Source: Flavobacteriales bacterium
GTDB lineage: Bacteria; Bacteroidota; Bacteroidia; Flavobacteriales_D; Sanyastnellaceae
DNA: 35,824 nucleotides
Direction of reading: 5' to 3'
Assembly (NCBI GenBank): GCA_030828175.1
Contig: JAURDB010000010.1
Coordinates: 1 to 35,824 of the forward strand
Shown here: positions 1-8,581 of the stretch, piece by piece
Position numbering within the stretch: position 1 is the stretch's first letter
Layout: each line of letters begins with the position of its first letter
The notes under the pieces: generated by a model
Databases searched by the model: none
The model's input: only the letters and a program-made list of their open reading frames with translations
Told to the model about the DNA's origin: nothing
Translations under genes and position numbers: made by a program

Positions 1-118
1 GTTGGACGAGCTCGTCGATTCTTCCTGCCGCATCACGCACGCTCTTGGCTTCTCCCTCCGCCACAGTCAGGGGGTAGGTTCGGCCAGCAATGGTGACTTG
101 GATGGAGGATTCGTTCAT
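1..118 (-). CDS. zapA: Cell division protein ZapA (N-terminal part, runs off the window)
   Basis: Only the first 39 codons are visible; the gene continues past the left edge. The N-terminus begins MNESSIQVTIAGRTYPLTV and continues with an acidic stretch and a helix ending GRIDELV, the usual ZapA opening: a short beta strand pair then a helix of the dimer head. In the family, ZapA binds FtsZ at the division site and bundles its protofilaments. The ATG at 118 overlaps the TGA of the upstream coiled-coil gene (ATGA), so the two are probably translationally coupled. The assignment rests on the N-terminal pattern only; the C-terminal coiled coil is outside the window. Confidence 0.8.
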   Translation of the reverse strand, partial: MNESSIQVTIAGRTYPLTVAEGEAKSVRDAAGRIDELVQ

Positions 119-441
119 GCGTTGGCGATTTCGGCGGCAACCAGATCCCGGGGAGGGGGCATCAAGGCAATGCAGGCGTCGATTTCTTCCACGAGCGCCC
201 GAATGCGTTCTCCGACCACAGGGTTGCGAGAGGGTGCAGGGGGGGTGATGGGAGGAGGGGCAGCAGCCTGTTCAGAATGCGCTTGCTCACAAGAGGCCAG
301 GGCCGTTTCCAGTGATTGGACGCGCTCTTCCAACCGGGCATTATCAGACAACAGGCGGTTGCGCTCTGCAACCAAGCCTGCGGTTCTCTTTTTGATGTCT
401 TCGAGCACTTCGCTCATCAAAGCGAAATCGGGATGCCGCAT
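115..441 (-). CDS. Coiled-coil protein of unknown function, coupled to zapA
   Basis: A protein of about 108 residues. Residues 10-55 form a heptad-like coiled coil rich in Leu, Glu and Arg (AERNRLLSDNARLEERV), followed by a Pro/Ala linker and a second short helix near the C-terminus. No enzyme motif is visible. It overlaps zapA by four bases, so a role as a ZapB-like or ZapA-partner protein at the divisome is reasonable, but this is inferred from position and coiled-coil character. The start is uncertain: the perfect -7 element TAAATTTG at 456-463 rules out the longer frame above it and leaves ATG 441, GTG 450 (five bases after the element) or ATG 417. Confidence 0.65.
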   Translation of the reverse strand: MRHPDFALMSEVLEDIKKRTAGLVAERNRLLSDNARLEERVQSLETALASCEQAHSEQAAAPPPITPPAPSRNPVVGERIRALVEEIDACIALMPPPRDLVAAEIANA

Positions 442-455
442 CTCTTCCACGAACT

Positions 456-463
456 CAAATTTA
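456..463 (-). promoter_or_regulatory. -7 element for the coiled-coil/zapA operon
   Basis: TAAATTTG on the minus strand is an exact match to the Bacteroidota -7 consensus TAnnTTTG. It lies 14 bases before ATG 441 and five before an in-frame GTG at 450. No clear TTTG -33 box is visible. Confidence 0.5.
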
Positions 464-496
464 ATCGCCGGGAGCATGGGGATGACACGGCTTAGG

Positions 497-504
497 TAAT
501 TTGC
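497..504 (+). promoter_or_regulatory. -7-like element of the M23 peptidase gene
   Basis: TAATTTGC lies exactly four bases before ATG 509. It matches TAnnTT with a shifted TTG. The spacing is the one seen repeatedly in this window and predicts a leaderless transcript. Confidence 0.4.
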
Positions 505-508
505 GAAC

Positions 509-2179
509 ATGAGAACGGGAATGACTGGAAAGAAGAGCGGAAAGTGGATGTGGTCGGCCTGTTTCTTGGGTTTGTTGGCAGGAGTTCCGGCACAGGATAC
601 ACTGCACTCGCCATTGACTATTCCATTGCAGTTCAGTGGGAATTTCGGGGAAATCCGGACGGGGCATTTCCACACTGGATTGGACATCAGAACCGATGGG
701 CGAGAGGGAATTCCCGTGTTGGCCGCCCAGGATGGACAGGTCTCCCGCATCAAGGTCTCGCACCGGGGTTATGGCCTCGCCCTTTATTTGAATGGAGGTG
801 GTCTGACCACTGTGTATGCCCACCTGGCGGCTTTCCACCCGGAAATCGAGTCGTGGCTCATGCGCCGTCAATACCGCGATGAGGAATGGCAGTTTGATGG
901 CAAGCCGGACAGCACATTTCAATTCAGCGCAGGGGATACGATTGGTTGGTCCGGCAACACCGGAGGTAGTTTTGGTCCCCATTTGCACTTCGAGGTGCGG
1001 GATGCGCGGAACCAGCATCCCATCAACCCCTTGCACTGGTCGTTTTCGGGCAAAGGCATGGCAGAGGACCCCGTCCCCCCGGAGTTCCGCGGGGTTTGGG
1101 TGATGCCCGAACCCGGTGGACGGGTTGAGGGAGCATCGGAGCGGTTCCGCTGGACTGCGGCATATGCGGAAGGTGTCAGGGCGGCCGGTCCCTTCACCTT
1201 GGGCGTAGAGGGATTCGATCGACTCGCAAGAGATGCGTACATCCACGGTCCCTATGGCGTGGACGTATGGTTCGGTGACAGCCTGGTGCACAGCCACCGT
1301 ATGGACACCCTGAATTTCTCCACCAACGGAGACGTTTCCGCCCACATCGACCTGCCCGCTTGGCAGGACAGAAAAGCCCGGGTCCACCGTGTGCAGAGGC
1401 TTCCGGGCAACCGGCTGGACATCTACAGGAATTCGGCAAGGGAGACCCCTTTCGAAGTGGCGCCGGACGATTCAGTGGAGGTTCGGGTCAAATTGCTCGA
1501 TGTGGCGGGCAATGAGACCAATGCCGCCCTGTGGATTTGGGGAGACTCCCTGCCTCCGCTGGACGATGTGTCCCTCCGTTCCGCGCCATTGGATCGCCGC
1601 AAACCGCATCGTTTGAACGTCGGGGAGGTCATCGTCGACCTGCCGGCCAATGCCCTGTACAGCGATGCGGTCATCGAAGTGGAGACGCTGGACTCGGCCC
1701 TGTTTCGGGTGGCTTCTGAAGCACGCATCACACGTTCCGATTACACTTTGACAACACCGGTCCCCGAGGCCGTGTCGGGCTCAGGTCAAGCCCTGGTCAT
1801 GTGCGCGCTGGGCGAGGAGGGGGAAGTGCTGGGTACCTGGGTAGCCGATGAGCGCAATGGCATGCTCACCGTTCGCTTGGATCGCTTCGGTGTATTCGAG
1901 GTTCGTCAGGACACGGCGCCGCCGATATTGGGCAGCCCTGTCATCGAGGACGGCGATGTCATCATTCCTGTCATGGATGAGTTGTCCGGCATCGCGCGAT
2001 GGGAGGGTCGGTGCGGGGACCAATGGTTGCGCTGGTCCATGGACAAGGGCATCCTTCGCTACCGTTTGGATGACGGTCGAATCGATGGCAAGGAGGACCA
2101 GGAAGTCAAGGTCTGGGCCATCGACAACGTCGGCAACATTGGCCAAACCTCCTTCTGGCTGCGCGACCTCAAGCGCTGA
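509..2179 (+). CDS. Secreted M23 family metallopeptidase (LytM-type) with C-terminal beta domains
   Basis: A 556-residue protein. A signal peptide covers about residues 9-28 (WSACFLGLLAGVPAQ). The peptidase domain spans about 35-165, with zinc ligands in HTGLD (H55, D59) and HLHFE (H160), plus H158 and the YAH motif (H105). M23 enzymes cut peptide cross-links of peptidoglycan; with all ligands present it is likely active in the periplasm or outside. The remaining 390 residues lack a recognised catalytic motif and look like beta-sandwich repeats (DRFGVFEVRQDTAPP is typical of Ig-like repeats found after M23 domains in this phylum). No T9SS tail is seen. It is divergent from the coiled-coil/zapA pair and ends eight bases before the convergent DUF5916 gene. 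A start at ATG 521 is also possible. Confidence 0.85.
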   Translation: MRTGMTGKKSGKWMWSACFLGLLAGVPAQDTLHSPLTIPLQFSGNFGEIRTGHFHTGLDIRTDGREGIPVLAAQDGQVSRIKVSHRGYGLALYLNGGGLTTVYAHLAAFHPEIESWLMRRQYRDEEWQFDGKPDSTFQFSAGDTIGWSGNTGGSFGPHLHFEVRDARNQHPINPLHWSFSGKGMAEDPVPPEFRGVWVMPEPGGRVEGASERFRWTAAYAEGVRAAGPFTLGVEGFDRLARDAYIHGPYGVDVWFGDSLVHSHRMDTLNFSTNGDVSAHIDLPAWQDRKARVHRVQRLPGNRLDIYRNSARETPFEVAPDDSVEVRVKLLDVAGNETNAALWIWGDSLPPLDDVSLRSAPLDRRKPHRLNVGEVIVDLPANALYSDAVIEVETLDSALFRVASEARITRSDYTLTTPVPEAVSGSGQALVMCALGEEGEVLGTWVADERNGMLTVRLDRFGVFEVRQDTAPPILGSPVIEDGDVIIPVMDELSGIARWEGRCGDQWLRWSMDKGILRYRLDDGRIDGKEDQEVKVWAIDNVGNIGQTSFWLRDLKR

Positions 2180-2187
2180 TCCTGGGA

Positions 2188-4593
2188 TCACCTGCGACCG
2201 CTCAGGTCGGCGTAATCAAGGAAGTAAATGGCCTTGATGGAGAAGCTGTTGCGGTGCGGCACACGCAGGACGTCCTCCAGGTTTTCGGCGTAGGTGTCGG
2301 GAAGCCTGTCGCCTTGGTCTTCGAGCAGGTTTTTCCAGACCACGGACAGCTCGCTGCCCGGGGCGAAAATCCATCGGAAAACGCAGTCTATCGACCATGC
2401 ATTGTAGCTGATGTCGTATTCGGATGTACCGGCATCATCCAGGGTGATGTCATCGGTCAATTCCAATAGGCCATCGTCGCGGAGGAAGTAGAAGCGGTCA
2501 TTTTCCACCCGACTCCAGTAGTGGCGCAATCGGAAGGTGATGCCCTTTCGGTTGTCGATCACGTAGGACGCATTGAGCACGTGGGTGCGCGAGTAGTTGT
2601 TGCGTTTGGCCCACAGGCTTTGTGTCTCACCCAGCTGAGTGCCATTGGGCAGGGAATCCACCAAGGCGGACCAGCCGCGTTCGTTGAATTTGTCCTGGTG
2701 GCTGTAGACGTGACTGATCCGGAAATGGTCGTTGGGGCGCCAAATCGGTTCGATCCGGAAGTTTCGTTCCTTCCAATCCGGATAGAGTCGGCCTCCCGCG
2801 TTCCACGTTCCGATGTCAATGGCGAATTCCCGCCGATAGTCGGTGCTCATGAAGGCATCCCAAGACCACCATTTGGGCACCTGCCAATAACGGTCGGCCA
2901 GCCGGGGGGCGAAGTAATCCCGGCCGTCATAAGGCATGGAGGTCGCACCGAATTTGAGAAAGTCGAAGCTCTCAAGCAGCAAGCGCCATTCCAGGTCGTA
3001 CGTCTGGCTGATGAAGGATCTCGGGGTGTGGAGCATTTCCCGGTTCACTTCCAGTTCCCATGACATGCTGTTGAAACCGATTCCCATCGCTTTGAAGGGC
3101 TGGGGGATGCGGTATTCCACATTGGCATATTCCGCCACTGCATTGGGCGCAGCGAGAAAGCCGATGGCATTCGGGTCGTATTCAGGTGATTCGGTATAAT
3201 GACCCACCGTCCACTGCAAGCGCCCTTTCAAGCGGGACAACTCCATTCCCCAGGTGTGTCCTTCTCCTCCGGCTTGCAGGGTGCCAGAGCGCCGGTTCAC
3301 CCCTCCTTGGCCCGACAAGGACCAACGCTGGAGCGAGTCGCGCACCTGGAATGCCGCACTGCCCACCCAATCGTCCATCCGGTCGCCTTCCCTCAGTACT
3401 TGACCGCTCTGCACGGACACATAGCCATTGTTGGGCAGGTTCTGGTCTACGACGGCTACGGAGAAGTCGGTCAGGGAGCCATTGCCATCGCGGGAGACCG
3501 CATTGAGCAATCCCAGTCCCGTCCCACCGCTTGTCCTGCCCGTTACCTTGGAAGCGTTGAGCAACTGCTCTCCGTCGCCCACCCTTCGGCTGTAGAAGTT
3601 GCCGGTCTTGTTGAACAGCTCGGTGCCCTCGGTAAAGAACTGGCGGTTCTCGTTGAACCTCACCTCGTAAGGCGACAGGTTCAAGACGAGGTTGTCGGCC
3701 ACCACTTGGCCGAAATCGGGTACCAAGGTCATGTCAAACGTGAACGCATCGCCAATGCCCACCTTCATGTCCAGGCCACCGTTCACCCGGTTGGTGCTCT
3801 CTCCGTTCTCCGAATCGAGGTAACTGCTCGCGTAGGGGTACAGGCTCAACCGCGGAGGGGGCGTGATGCCTTGGATGCCGGTGAGTATTCCACCTTGGTT
3901 CATCAGGCCTTCCTGGTTCGGGTCCATGGCCCGCCACACGTAATCCGAGCGGTAGCGTCGGATGTAGCGATAGAAATTCATCCCCCAGCGCTGTCCTTGC
4001 TCCCCGCTATCGGCAAAGCGAAACACCGACCAGGGCAGGGCGAATTCCGCCGTCCATCCTTTGTCGTCAATGCGGCATTCGGACACCCAAACGGCGTTCC
4101 AACTGCCGTCTGAACCGTCGGTGGTAAGCAACTCATCGGACTGCACCCCGTCGGGCGTGACCGAGAAGCGCACCCCATTTACCCCGTCGTTGAAGCAATT
4201 GAACCAGATGCCGAATACGTCGGTGTTGCCTCCGCCGTCGCGTTGGACGAGCTGGTGGAGGATGCTGTCCGGTGCCGTGTCCCACATGCGCGCAGCGATG
4301 TACAAGGCCCGGTCATCGTAAGCGAACCGCACCTCTGTGTCCTGACGGGGCTGGGCAAAGGGAACGGGTTTGAATTCCCTCAGTTGGGTCTCTGCCGTTA
4401 TGTCTTGCCAAGCCTCATCGCCCAGGTCGCCGTCCACAATAATGGATTGCTCGGGCACCCTTTGGGCCCACGCCTCAGGATTTCGCGGGAGATCGGCCGG
4501 CCATTCCTGTCCGCAAAGGGGCGTTGTGCCCCAAGTCAACATCAGCAGACAGAAGCCCGAAATGAGATGGCAGATTTGAACGGTCCGGAACAT
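2188..4593 (-). CDS. DUF5916 protein with N-terminal family-9 carbohydrate-binding-like domain
   Basis: 801 residues from ATG 4593. A signal peptide ends near the CGQ about 28 residues in. Residues about 35-230 form the CBM9-like fold typical of this family (motifs IIVDGDLGDEAW, YDDRALYIAARMWD, GWTAEFALPWSVFRF). The rest is the DUF5916 region, with the hallmark VPDFGQVVADNLVLNLSP followed by RQFFTEG, then alternating strands that probably form an outer-membrane barrel. The function of DUF5916 is not established; sugar or glycan binding at the outer membrane is inferred from the N-terminal domain. An upstream in-frame ATG at 4626 is rejected as the start because the -7 element TACTTTTG at 4601-4608 lies downstream of it. 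Confidence 0.85.
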   Translation of the reverse strand: MFRTVQICHLISGFCLLMLTWGTTPLCGQEWPADLPRNPEAWAQRVPEQSIIVDGDLGDEAWQDITAETQLREFKPVPFAQPRQDTEVRFAYDDRALYIAARMWDTAPDSILHQLVQRDGGGNTDVFGIWFNCFNDGVNGVRFSVTPDGVQSDELLTTDGSDGSWNAVWVSECRIDDKGWTAEFALPWSVFRFADSGEQGQRWGMNFYRYIRRYRSDYVWRAMDPNQEGLMNQGGILTGIQGITPPPRLSLYPYASSYLDSENGESTNRVNGGLDMKVGIGDAFTFDMTLVPDFGQVVADNLVLNLSPYEVRFNENRQFFTEGTELFNKTGNFYSRRVGDGEQLLNASKVTGRTSGGTGLGLLNAVSRDGNGSLTDFSVAVVDQNLPNNGYVSVQSGQVLREGDRMDDWVGSAAFQVRDSLQRWSLSGQGGVNRRSGTLQAGGEGHTWGMELSRLKGRLQWTVGHYTESPEYDPNAIGFLAAPNAVAEYANVEYRIPQPFKAMGIGFNSMSWELEVNREMLHTPRSFISQTYDLEWRLLLESFDFLKFGATSMPYDGRDYFAPRLADRYWQVPKWWSWDAFMSTDYRREFAIDIGTWNAGGRLYPDWKERNFRIEPIWRPNDHFRISHVYSHQDKFNERGWSALVDSLPNGTQLGETQSLWAKRNNYSRTHVLNASYVIDNRKGITFRLRHYWSRVENDRFYFLRDDGLLELTDDITLDDAGTSEYDISYNAWSIDCVFRWIFAPGSELSVVWKNLLEDQGDRLPDTYAENLEDVLRVPHRNSFSIKAIYFLDYADLSGRR

Positions 4594-4600
4594 GGGGGCG

Positions 4601-4608
4601 CAAAAGTA
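4601..4608 (-). promoter_or_regulatory. -7 element of the DUF5916 gene
   Basis: TACTTTTG on the minus strand matches TAnnTTTG exactly and sits seven bases before ATG 4593. A TTTG at 4624-4627 is a possible -33 box, but its 15-base spacer is short for this phylum. Confidence 0.6.
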
Positions 4609-4634
4609 CATGGCGCCTGCGCGCAAAGCGGGGT

Positions 4635-5666
4635 CTATTTGTAGACGCCTTGCGCATCCAACGCCCTTCTATAACGACGTGCGTTGCGTTCGTGTTCCCG
4701 ATTTGTCTTGGCAAAGGCGTGATAACCGCTGAAATCCTCCTTGGCGCACATGAAAATGTAGTCGTGGGTTTCAGCGTTGAGCACGGCTTCCAAGTAGGCA
4801 GGTTCGGGGTAATTGATGGGGCCGGGAGGCAGTCCTTTGTGCACGTATGTGTTGTAGGGACTGTCAATCTCGCGGTGCACGTTGAGCACCCTGCGGATGG
4901 AAAAGTCACCCAGGGCATAAATCAGGGTCGGGTCGGCTTGAAGACGCATGCCGCGACGCAGTCGGTTCATGTAGAGGCCTGCAACGGTCGGCGCTTCATC
5001 CAATCGAGAAGTCTCTGCCTTCACAATGGAAGCGAGAATGCCCACTTCCTCAGGGGTAAGCATGAGTCGCTCTGCCTGGGCCCGTCTTTTCAGGGACCAC
5101 CACTTCTTCCACTCGAGCGTCATCCGCTCCACGAAATCGGGCGCAGAAAGATCGTACCAGAGTTCGTAGGTGTTGGGGATGAACCTCGTGCGGAAGCCTT
5201 CCACATTCGTTCCATTGCGCGCCGCAGTGAGGGGGTCTTTCATGGCCGAGAGCAACTCGACTTCGTCAAAGGCCATCTGGTCGGCCACCTTTTCTGCCAA
5301 ATTTTCCGGCAGTCTTACCGCATTGAATCTGACCTTGACTGCTTCTCTTGAACCTGAACGCAGGAGCCGGGCCAATGCGCGGTTGTCCATTCCTCCGGGA
5401 ATGACATAGCGTCCGGGGCGCAGTGCATCCTCGGAGTCCCAATCCCGCCATCCCAGATAACGGAGAAAGCTGCCGGCATCTTCGATCCGGCCTTCTGCGG
5501 TGAGTTTCGCAGCCACGCTGTCCAAAGGGGTTCCCTCTGTCAAGACGAATCGTCCGTCTCTCTCAACGGTGTTGGGCTTCAGCGCGGTCTTCCATGCCCA
5601 TCCTCCTCCGAGAATGGAAATGGCAAAAAGCGAAATGAGCCACACCAGTGCTGAAGTCCGGTTCAT
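4635..5666 (-). CDS. mltG: Endolytic murein transglycosylase MltG (YceG family)
   Basis: 343 residues from ATG 5666. One membrane span lies at about 6-24 (LVWLISLFAISILGGGWAW), followed by a LysM-like region and the YceG domain. The catalytic glutamate is in ILASIVKAET (E218 in this numbering, equivalent to the E. coli catalytic Glu). Other family marks are AGLYMNRL, QADPTLIYALGD, SPYNTY, GLPPGPINYPEP and the closing YHAFAKTNREH. MltG cleaves nascent glycan strands at the inner membrane and helps set strand length. The start overlaps the GNAT stop (ATGA), so both are one transcription unit. Length and motifs are normal for the family. Confidence 0.93.
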   Translation of the reverse strand: MNRTSALVWLISLFAISILGGGWAWKTALKPNTVERDGRFVLTEGTPLDSVAAKLTAEGRIEDAGSFLRYLGWRDWDSEDALRPGRYVIPGGMDNRALARLLRSGSREAVKVRFNAVRLPENLAEKVADQMAFDEVELLSAMKDPLTAARNGTNVEGFRTRFIPNTYELWYDLSAPDFVERMTLEWKKWWSLKRRAQAERLMLTPEEVGILASIVKAETSRLDEAPTVAGLYMNRLRRGMRLQADPTLIYALGDFSIRRVLNVHREIDSPYNTYVHKGLPPGPINYPEPAYLEAVLNAETHDYIFMCAKEDFSGYHAFAKTNREHERNARRYRRALDAQGVYK

Positions 5667-6202
5667 GATTCCTCGGGATTGAGAACGGCTTGAAACAGCA
5701 CGGCGTCGCGCCAACCATTCTGGGTTCGGGTCCACGCTGTGAACCGCCCGATTTCCTGGAAACCGCCGGCAGAGAAGAGTTGTAGGCTGGCCGGATTGTC
5801 GGCGTGGACTTCGGCGTGCAGGGACTTCATCAGCAGGACTTCCTTGGCGTGGCGCAAAGCAATCTGCAGCGCTCTTCCGCCGGTGCCCTGTCCCCGGTGG
5901 GAAGCATCCACCAGGATCCCGACACCGCTTCGCTGGTGGAGTCCCGAATATTCATAGAGATCCACAGCGCCAACCGGCTTGCCCATCTCTTCGATGATCC
6001 ATCGAAGCTGTCCGGCAGTATGCAGGTCTTGGTGGCCTTCGCATAGGGCCTGCAAAGCCGCCCGAGAATAAGGGACGGTGGTGCCACTGACGGCCCAATG
6101 GCTGGGGTCATTTTCCCAACGGATCAGCCAATCTGCATCTCCGGGCTCCAGTGTTCGGAGGCGGGTAGGACCATTTCGAAGCAAATCTTGGGGAAAGGAC
6201 AT
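5663..6202 (-). CDS. GNAT family N-acetyltransferase
   Basis: 179 residues from ATG 6202. The acetyl-CoA pyrophosphate-binding motif is SHRGQGTGGRAL, preceded by strand GVGILVD and followed by a DNPASLQLF motif and a C-terminal F-x-E-IGRF strand, the order of RimJ/RimL-like GNATs. The acceptor substrate cannot be told from sequence; protein N-termini, amines or sugar amines are all possible. It is translationally coupled to mltG by a four-base overlap, so a link to envelope metabolism is possible but unproven. The long frame above ATG 6202 has no family similarity and crosses the divergent promoter, so it was not used. Confidence 0.85.
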   Translation of the reverse strand: MSFPQDLLRNGPTRLRTLEPGDADWLIRWENDPSHWAVSGTTVPYSRAALQALCEGHQDLHTAGQLRWIIEEMGKPVGAVDLYEYSGLHQRSGVGILVDASHRGQGTGGRALQIALRHAKEVLLMKSLHAEVHADNPASLQLFSAGGFQEIGRFTAWTRTQNGWRDAVLFQAVLNPEES

Positions 6203-6208
6203 CGCAGG

Positions 6209-6216
6209 TGAAATTA
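6209..6216 (-). promoter_or_regulatory. -7-like element of the GNAT/mltG unit
   Basis: TAATTTCA on the minus strand is a near match to TAnnTTTG and lies six bases before ATG 6202. Confidence 0.35.
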
Positions 6217-6263
6217 CTTGGACAATCCGGTTTTGAACCCTCGCATCCCTTGGATGGTCGACG

Positions 6264-6271
6264 TATTTTCG
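6264..6271 (+). promoter_or_regulatory. -7 element of the Wza-like gene
   Basis: TATTTTCG is followed by four bases and then ATG 6276. One mismatch to TAnnTTTG. No -33 TTTG lies at the usual distance. The spacing predicts transcription starting at or next to the start codon. Confidence 0.5.
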
Positions 6272-6275
6272 CACC

Positions 6276-7088
6276 ATGCCCTTGCAAAAGCTGTTCGCCC
6301 GTGCTCTTCCGATTGCCTTGATTGCCATCATGGTGAGCGGTTGTACGATCAATCGAAACATCATGTTTCGAACGCCAACGGACTTCGAATTCGACGTGTT
6401 CGACCCCATTGTGGATGTGAACTACCGGATCGCTCCCAACGACCTCATCAGTTTTCAGCTGTATTCCAACAAAGGCGAGCGCCTGCTCACCATGACGGCA
6501 GGTTCTATTGCGGGGGGAGCAAACGGAGCTGGGGGAGGCGGAATGAACCAGATGATGAACGGGAACAACCGTTTCGCTTACGAGGTGCGTCCGGATGGCA
6601 CGGTGGATTTGCCCGAAGTGGGGTTGGTCAGCTTGAAGGGGATGAACATCGATGAAGCAGAAACCCACCTCGAAAACCTCTACAGCGAGAACTACAACGA
6701 CCCCCTGGTTTTCATTGAGGTGACGAACCAGCGCGTGTTGGTCTTCCCCGGCGAGGCTGGCGTAGCGTCCGTGGTTCCGCTGGTGAACCCCAACACCAGT
6801 CTTTTGGAGGTGCTGGCATTGAGCGGAGGCATCCGGGCGAGGGGAGATGCCAAGAATGTCAAGCTCATCCGGCGCGGAGCCGAGCGTCAGACCATTCATC
6901 GGTTCGACCTCTCCACCATCGAGGGATTGAAATTCGCCAACACCACGGTTCAGGCCGGAGACATCATCTATGTGGAACCCCTTCCCCAATATGCGAGGGA
7001 AGCGCTCGCTGACATCAGCCCCATCCTGAGTCTCATCACCACCATCAGCAGTTTCATTGCGCTCATCAGCGTGGTGGGCGGCAATTGA
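6276..7088 (+). CDS. Polysaccharide export lipoprotein, Wza/BexD-like (Poly_export and SLBB)
   Basis: 270 residues. The lipoprotein signal peptide ends in VSGC, so Cys22 is the predicted lipidated residue. The Poly_export domain starts at about residue 50 (YRIAPNDLISFQLYSNKGE) and contains a Gly-rich insertion (IAGGANGAGGGGMNQ) before VRPDGTVDLPEVG. An SLBB-like segment follows (VTNQRVLVFPGEAG, LEVLALSGGIRARGDAKNV). The C-terminus carries a hydrophobic helix, as in Wza where it spans the outer membrane. Wza-type proteins form the export channel for capsule or exopolysaccharide. The usual Wzc kinase and other export genes are not in the window. rfbC follows directly, so a shared polysaccharide role is likely. 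Confidence 0.9.
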   Translation: MPLQKLFARALPIALIAIMVSGCTINRNIMFRTPTDFEFDVFDPIVDVNYRIAPNDLISFQLYSNKGERLLTMTAGSIAGGANGAGGGGMNQMMNGNNRFAYEVRPDGTVDLPEVGLVSLKGMNIDEAETHLENLYSENYNDPLVFIEVTNQRVLVFPGEAGVASVVPLVNPNTSLLEVLALSGGIRARGDAKNVKLIRRGAERQTIHRFDLSTIEGLKFANTTVQAGDIIYVEPLPQYAREALADISPILSLITTISSFIALISVVGGN

Positions 7089-7099
7089 GCTTACCCATT

Positions 7100-7657
7100 A
7101 TGGCGCATCCATTGGAGATACAAACTGGCGTGCTCGATGGACCCGTCATGCTGCGGCCGAGGAGATTTGGGGACGATCGCGGCCATTTTTCGGAGACATG
7201 GAGAAGGGGCCATTTTGAAGAGGCCATCGGCCGGCAGGTGGATTTCGTGCAGGACAACGAATCTGTCTCAGGAGCCGGCGTGCTCAGGGGGCTTCACTTT
7301 CAGGTTCCGGACCGCGCACAGGGGAAATTGGTTCGTGTCGCCCGAGGCTCGGCGCTCGATGTGGCTGTGGACCTGCGCAAAGGGTCACCGACCTATGGAC
7401 AGCACCAAACGGCATTGTTGACGGAAGAAAACCGCTGGCAGTTTTGGATTCCGGAAGGCTTTGCTCACGGATTCCTGACGCTGGAGCCCGACACCGTATT
7501 TTGTTACAAGTGCACGGACATTTACAGTCCGGAGCACGAGCGCTCACTGCGATGGGACGACCCTGACCTCGCCATTGATTGGGGCACGAAGGCACCTCTT
7601 CTGTCAGAAAAAGACAGGTTCGCTCCGTTGTTCGCTGACTTTGATTCGCCTTTCTGA
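7100..7657 (+). CDS. rfbC: dTDP-4-dehydrorhamnose 3,5-epimerase
   Basis: 185 residues from ATG 7100. The cupin fold of RmlC is clear: PRRFGDDRGHFSETW near the N-terminus, LRGLHFQ with the catalytic His, GKLVRVARGSALDVAVDLR, the strand IPEGFAHGFLTLEPD, the Tyr in CYKCTDIYSPEHE, and DPDLAIDW at the C-terminus. It converts dTDP-4-keto-6-deoxyglucose to dTDP-4-keto-rhamnose in dTDP-L-rhamnose synthesis. The other rml genes (A, B, D) are not here. A TTG at 7085 overlapping the preceding stop would add five residues; ATG 7100 is preferred because the added residues do not fit the family's start. Likely co-transcribed with the Wza-like gene. Confidence 0.92.
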   Translation: MAHPLEIQTGVLDGPVMLRPRRFGDDRGHFSETWRRGHFEEAIGRQVDFVQDNESVSGAGVLRGLHFQVPDRAQGKLVRVARGSALDVAVDLRKGSPTYGQHQTALLTEENRWQFWIPEGFAHGFLTLEPDTVFCYKCTDIYSPEHERSLRWDDPDLAIDWGTKAPLLSEKDRFAPLFADFDSPF

Positions 7658-8581
7658 ATGGGGCGCGCAACCACCATGAGGAACTGGGTCTGGTTTGTGA
7701 TGCTGGCAGCGGCTGCTACTGGAGTATGGCAGCTCTCGGCGAATCCTGCAGATGGAGGGCGCGCAAGGCCAAGCGATGGGGAGCCTACGATGCATACAGT
7801 GCGCCCCCCGCGCATTGCCCAAGGGCTCGACTTTGCGGGCTCGACTTTGCCGGTCGAACGCGTAGGTGTCAGGGAGCGCATGGAGAGGGAACTTCTGGTG
7901 GGAACGTTCCGGCACAGCAGCACTTTGCTCACGCTGAAACGGTCCGGTCGTTGGTTTCCCGTGATCGAGCCCATCTTGGTTGATTCTGGTATCCCTCTGG
8001 ACTTCAAGTACTTGAGCGTAATCGAGTCGGGATTGTCCCATGCGGTATCCCCATCGGATGCACGCGGTTTCTGGCAATTCATGGAGCCCGCTGCGAAGGA
8101 GTTCGGATTGCGTGTGGACCGGGATGTGGATGAGCGCTACCACGTCGAGAAGGCCACGCGTGCTGCTTGCGCCTATCTCAATGAGGCACACGAGCGTTAT
8201 GGAGATTGGATCTTGGCTGCTGCGAGCTATAACATGGGGATGTCAGGATTGTCGCGGCGCATGGAGGAACAGGCCGGCACCTCATATTGGGACTTGGTTC
8301 TGAACGATGAGACAGCGCGCTACGTGTACCGACTTTACGCTACGAAGCAGGTCATGGAAGACCCGGAAGCCCATGGTTTTCAGTTGAATGCAGAAGATTG
8401 GTATTCGCCGCTACAGACCCGGGATACCGTTGTTGTGGATGCCATTGACGACCTTGTGTCGTTCGCAGCATCACAAGGGGTGAGCTACAACGCCTTCAAG
8501 ACCTTGAATCCATGGCTCCGATCGACCCGCCTCCCCATTGCTGAGGATCAGTACTACGTGCTGAGCTTCCCATTGCGCTGA
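7658..8581 (+). CDS. Lytic transglycosylase, SLT domain (MltD-like)
   Basis: 307 residues with an N-terminal signal peptide or anchor (NWVWFVMLAAAATGVW). The SLT domain lies at about 100-230: the catalytic Glu is in SVIESGLSHAVSP, followed by DARGFWQFMEPAAKEFGL, a Y-x-AA motif (YLNEAHERYGDWILAAASYN) and GMSGLSRRM. It cleaves glycan strands of peptidoglycan to 1,6-anhydro products. The C-terminal 60 residues (VSFAASQGVSYNAFKTLNPWL) resemble one degenerate LysM-like module. It starts immediately after rfbC with no gap, and its last 28 bases overlap the convergent CaiB gene. ATG 7676 is an alternative start that would give a more compact signal peptide. Confidence 0.88.
   Translation: MGRATTMRNWVWFVMLAAAATGVWQLSANPADGGRARPSDGEPTMHTVRPPRIAQGLDFAGSTLPVERVGVRERMERELLVGTFRHSSTLLTLKRSGRWFPVIEPILVDSGIPLDFKYLSVIESGLSHAVSPSDARGFWQFMEPAAKEFGLRVDRDVDERYHVEKATRAACAYLNEAHERYGDWILAAASYNMGMSGLSRRMEEQAGTSYWDLVLNDETARYVYRLYATKQVMEDPEAHGFQLNAEDWYSPLQTRDTVVVDAIDDLVSFAASQGVSYNAFKTLNPWLRSTRLPIAEDQYYVLSFPLR

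Noticed and set aside
461-1387. A 308-codon minus-strand frame over the M23 gene
   Set aside because: Antisense to a clear M23 peptidase and crosses the divergent start region.
3199-4113. A 304-codon open frame on the plus strand
   Set aside because: Antisense to the DUF5916 gene; compositional artefact.
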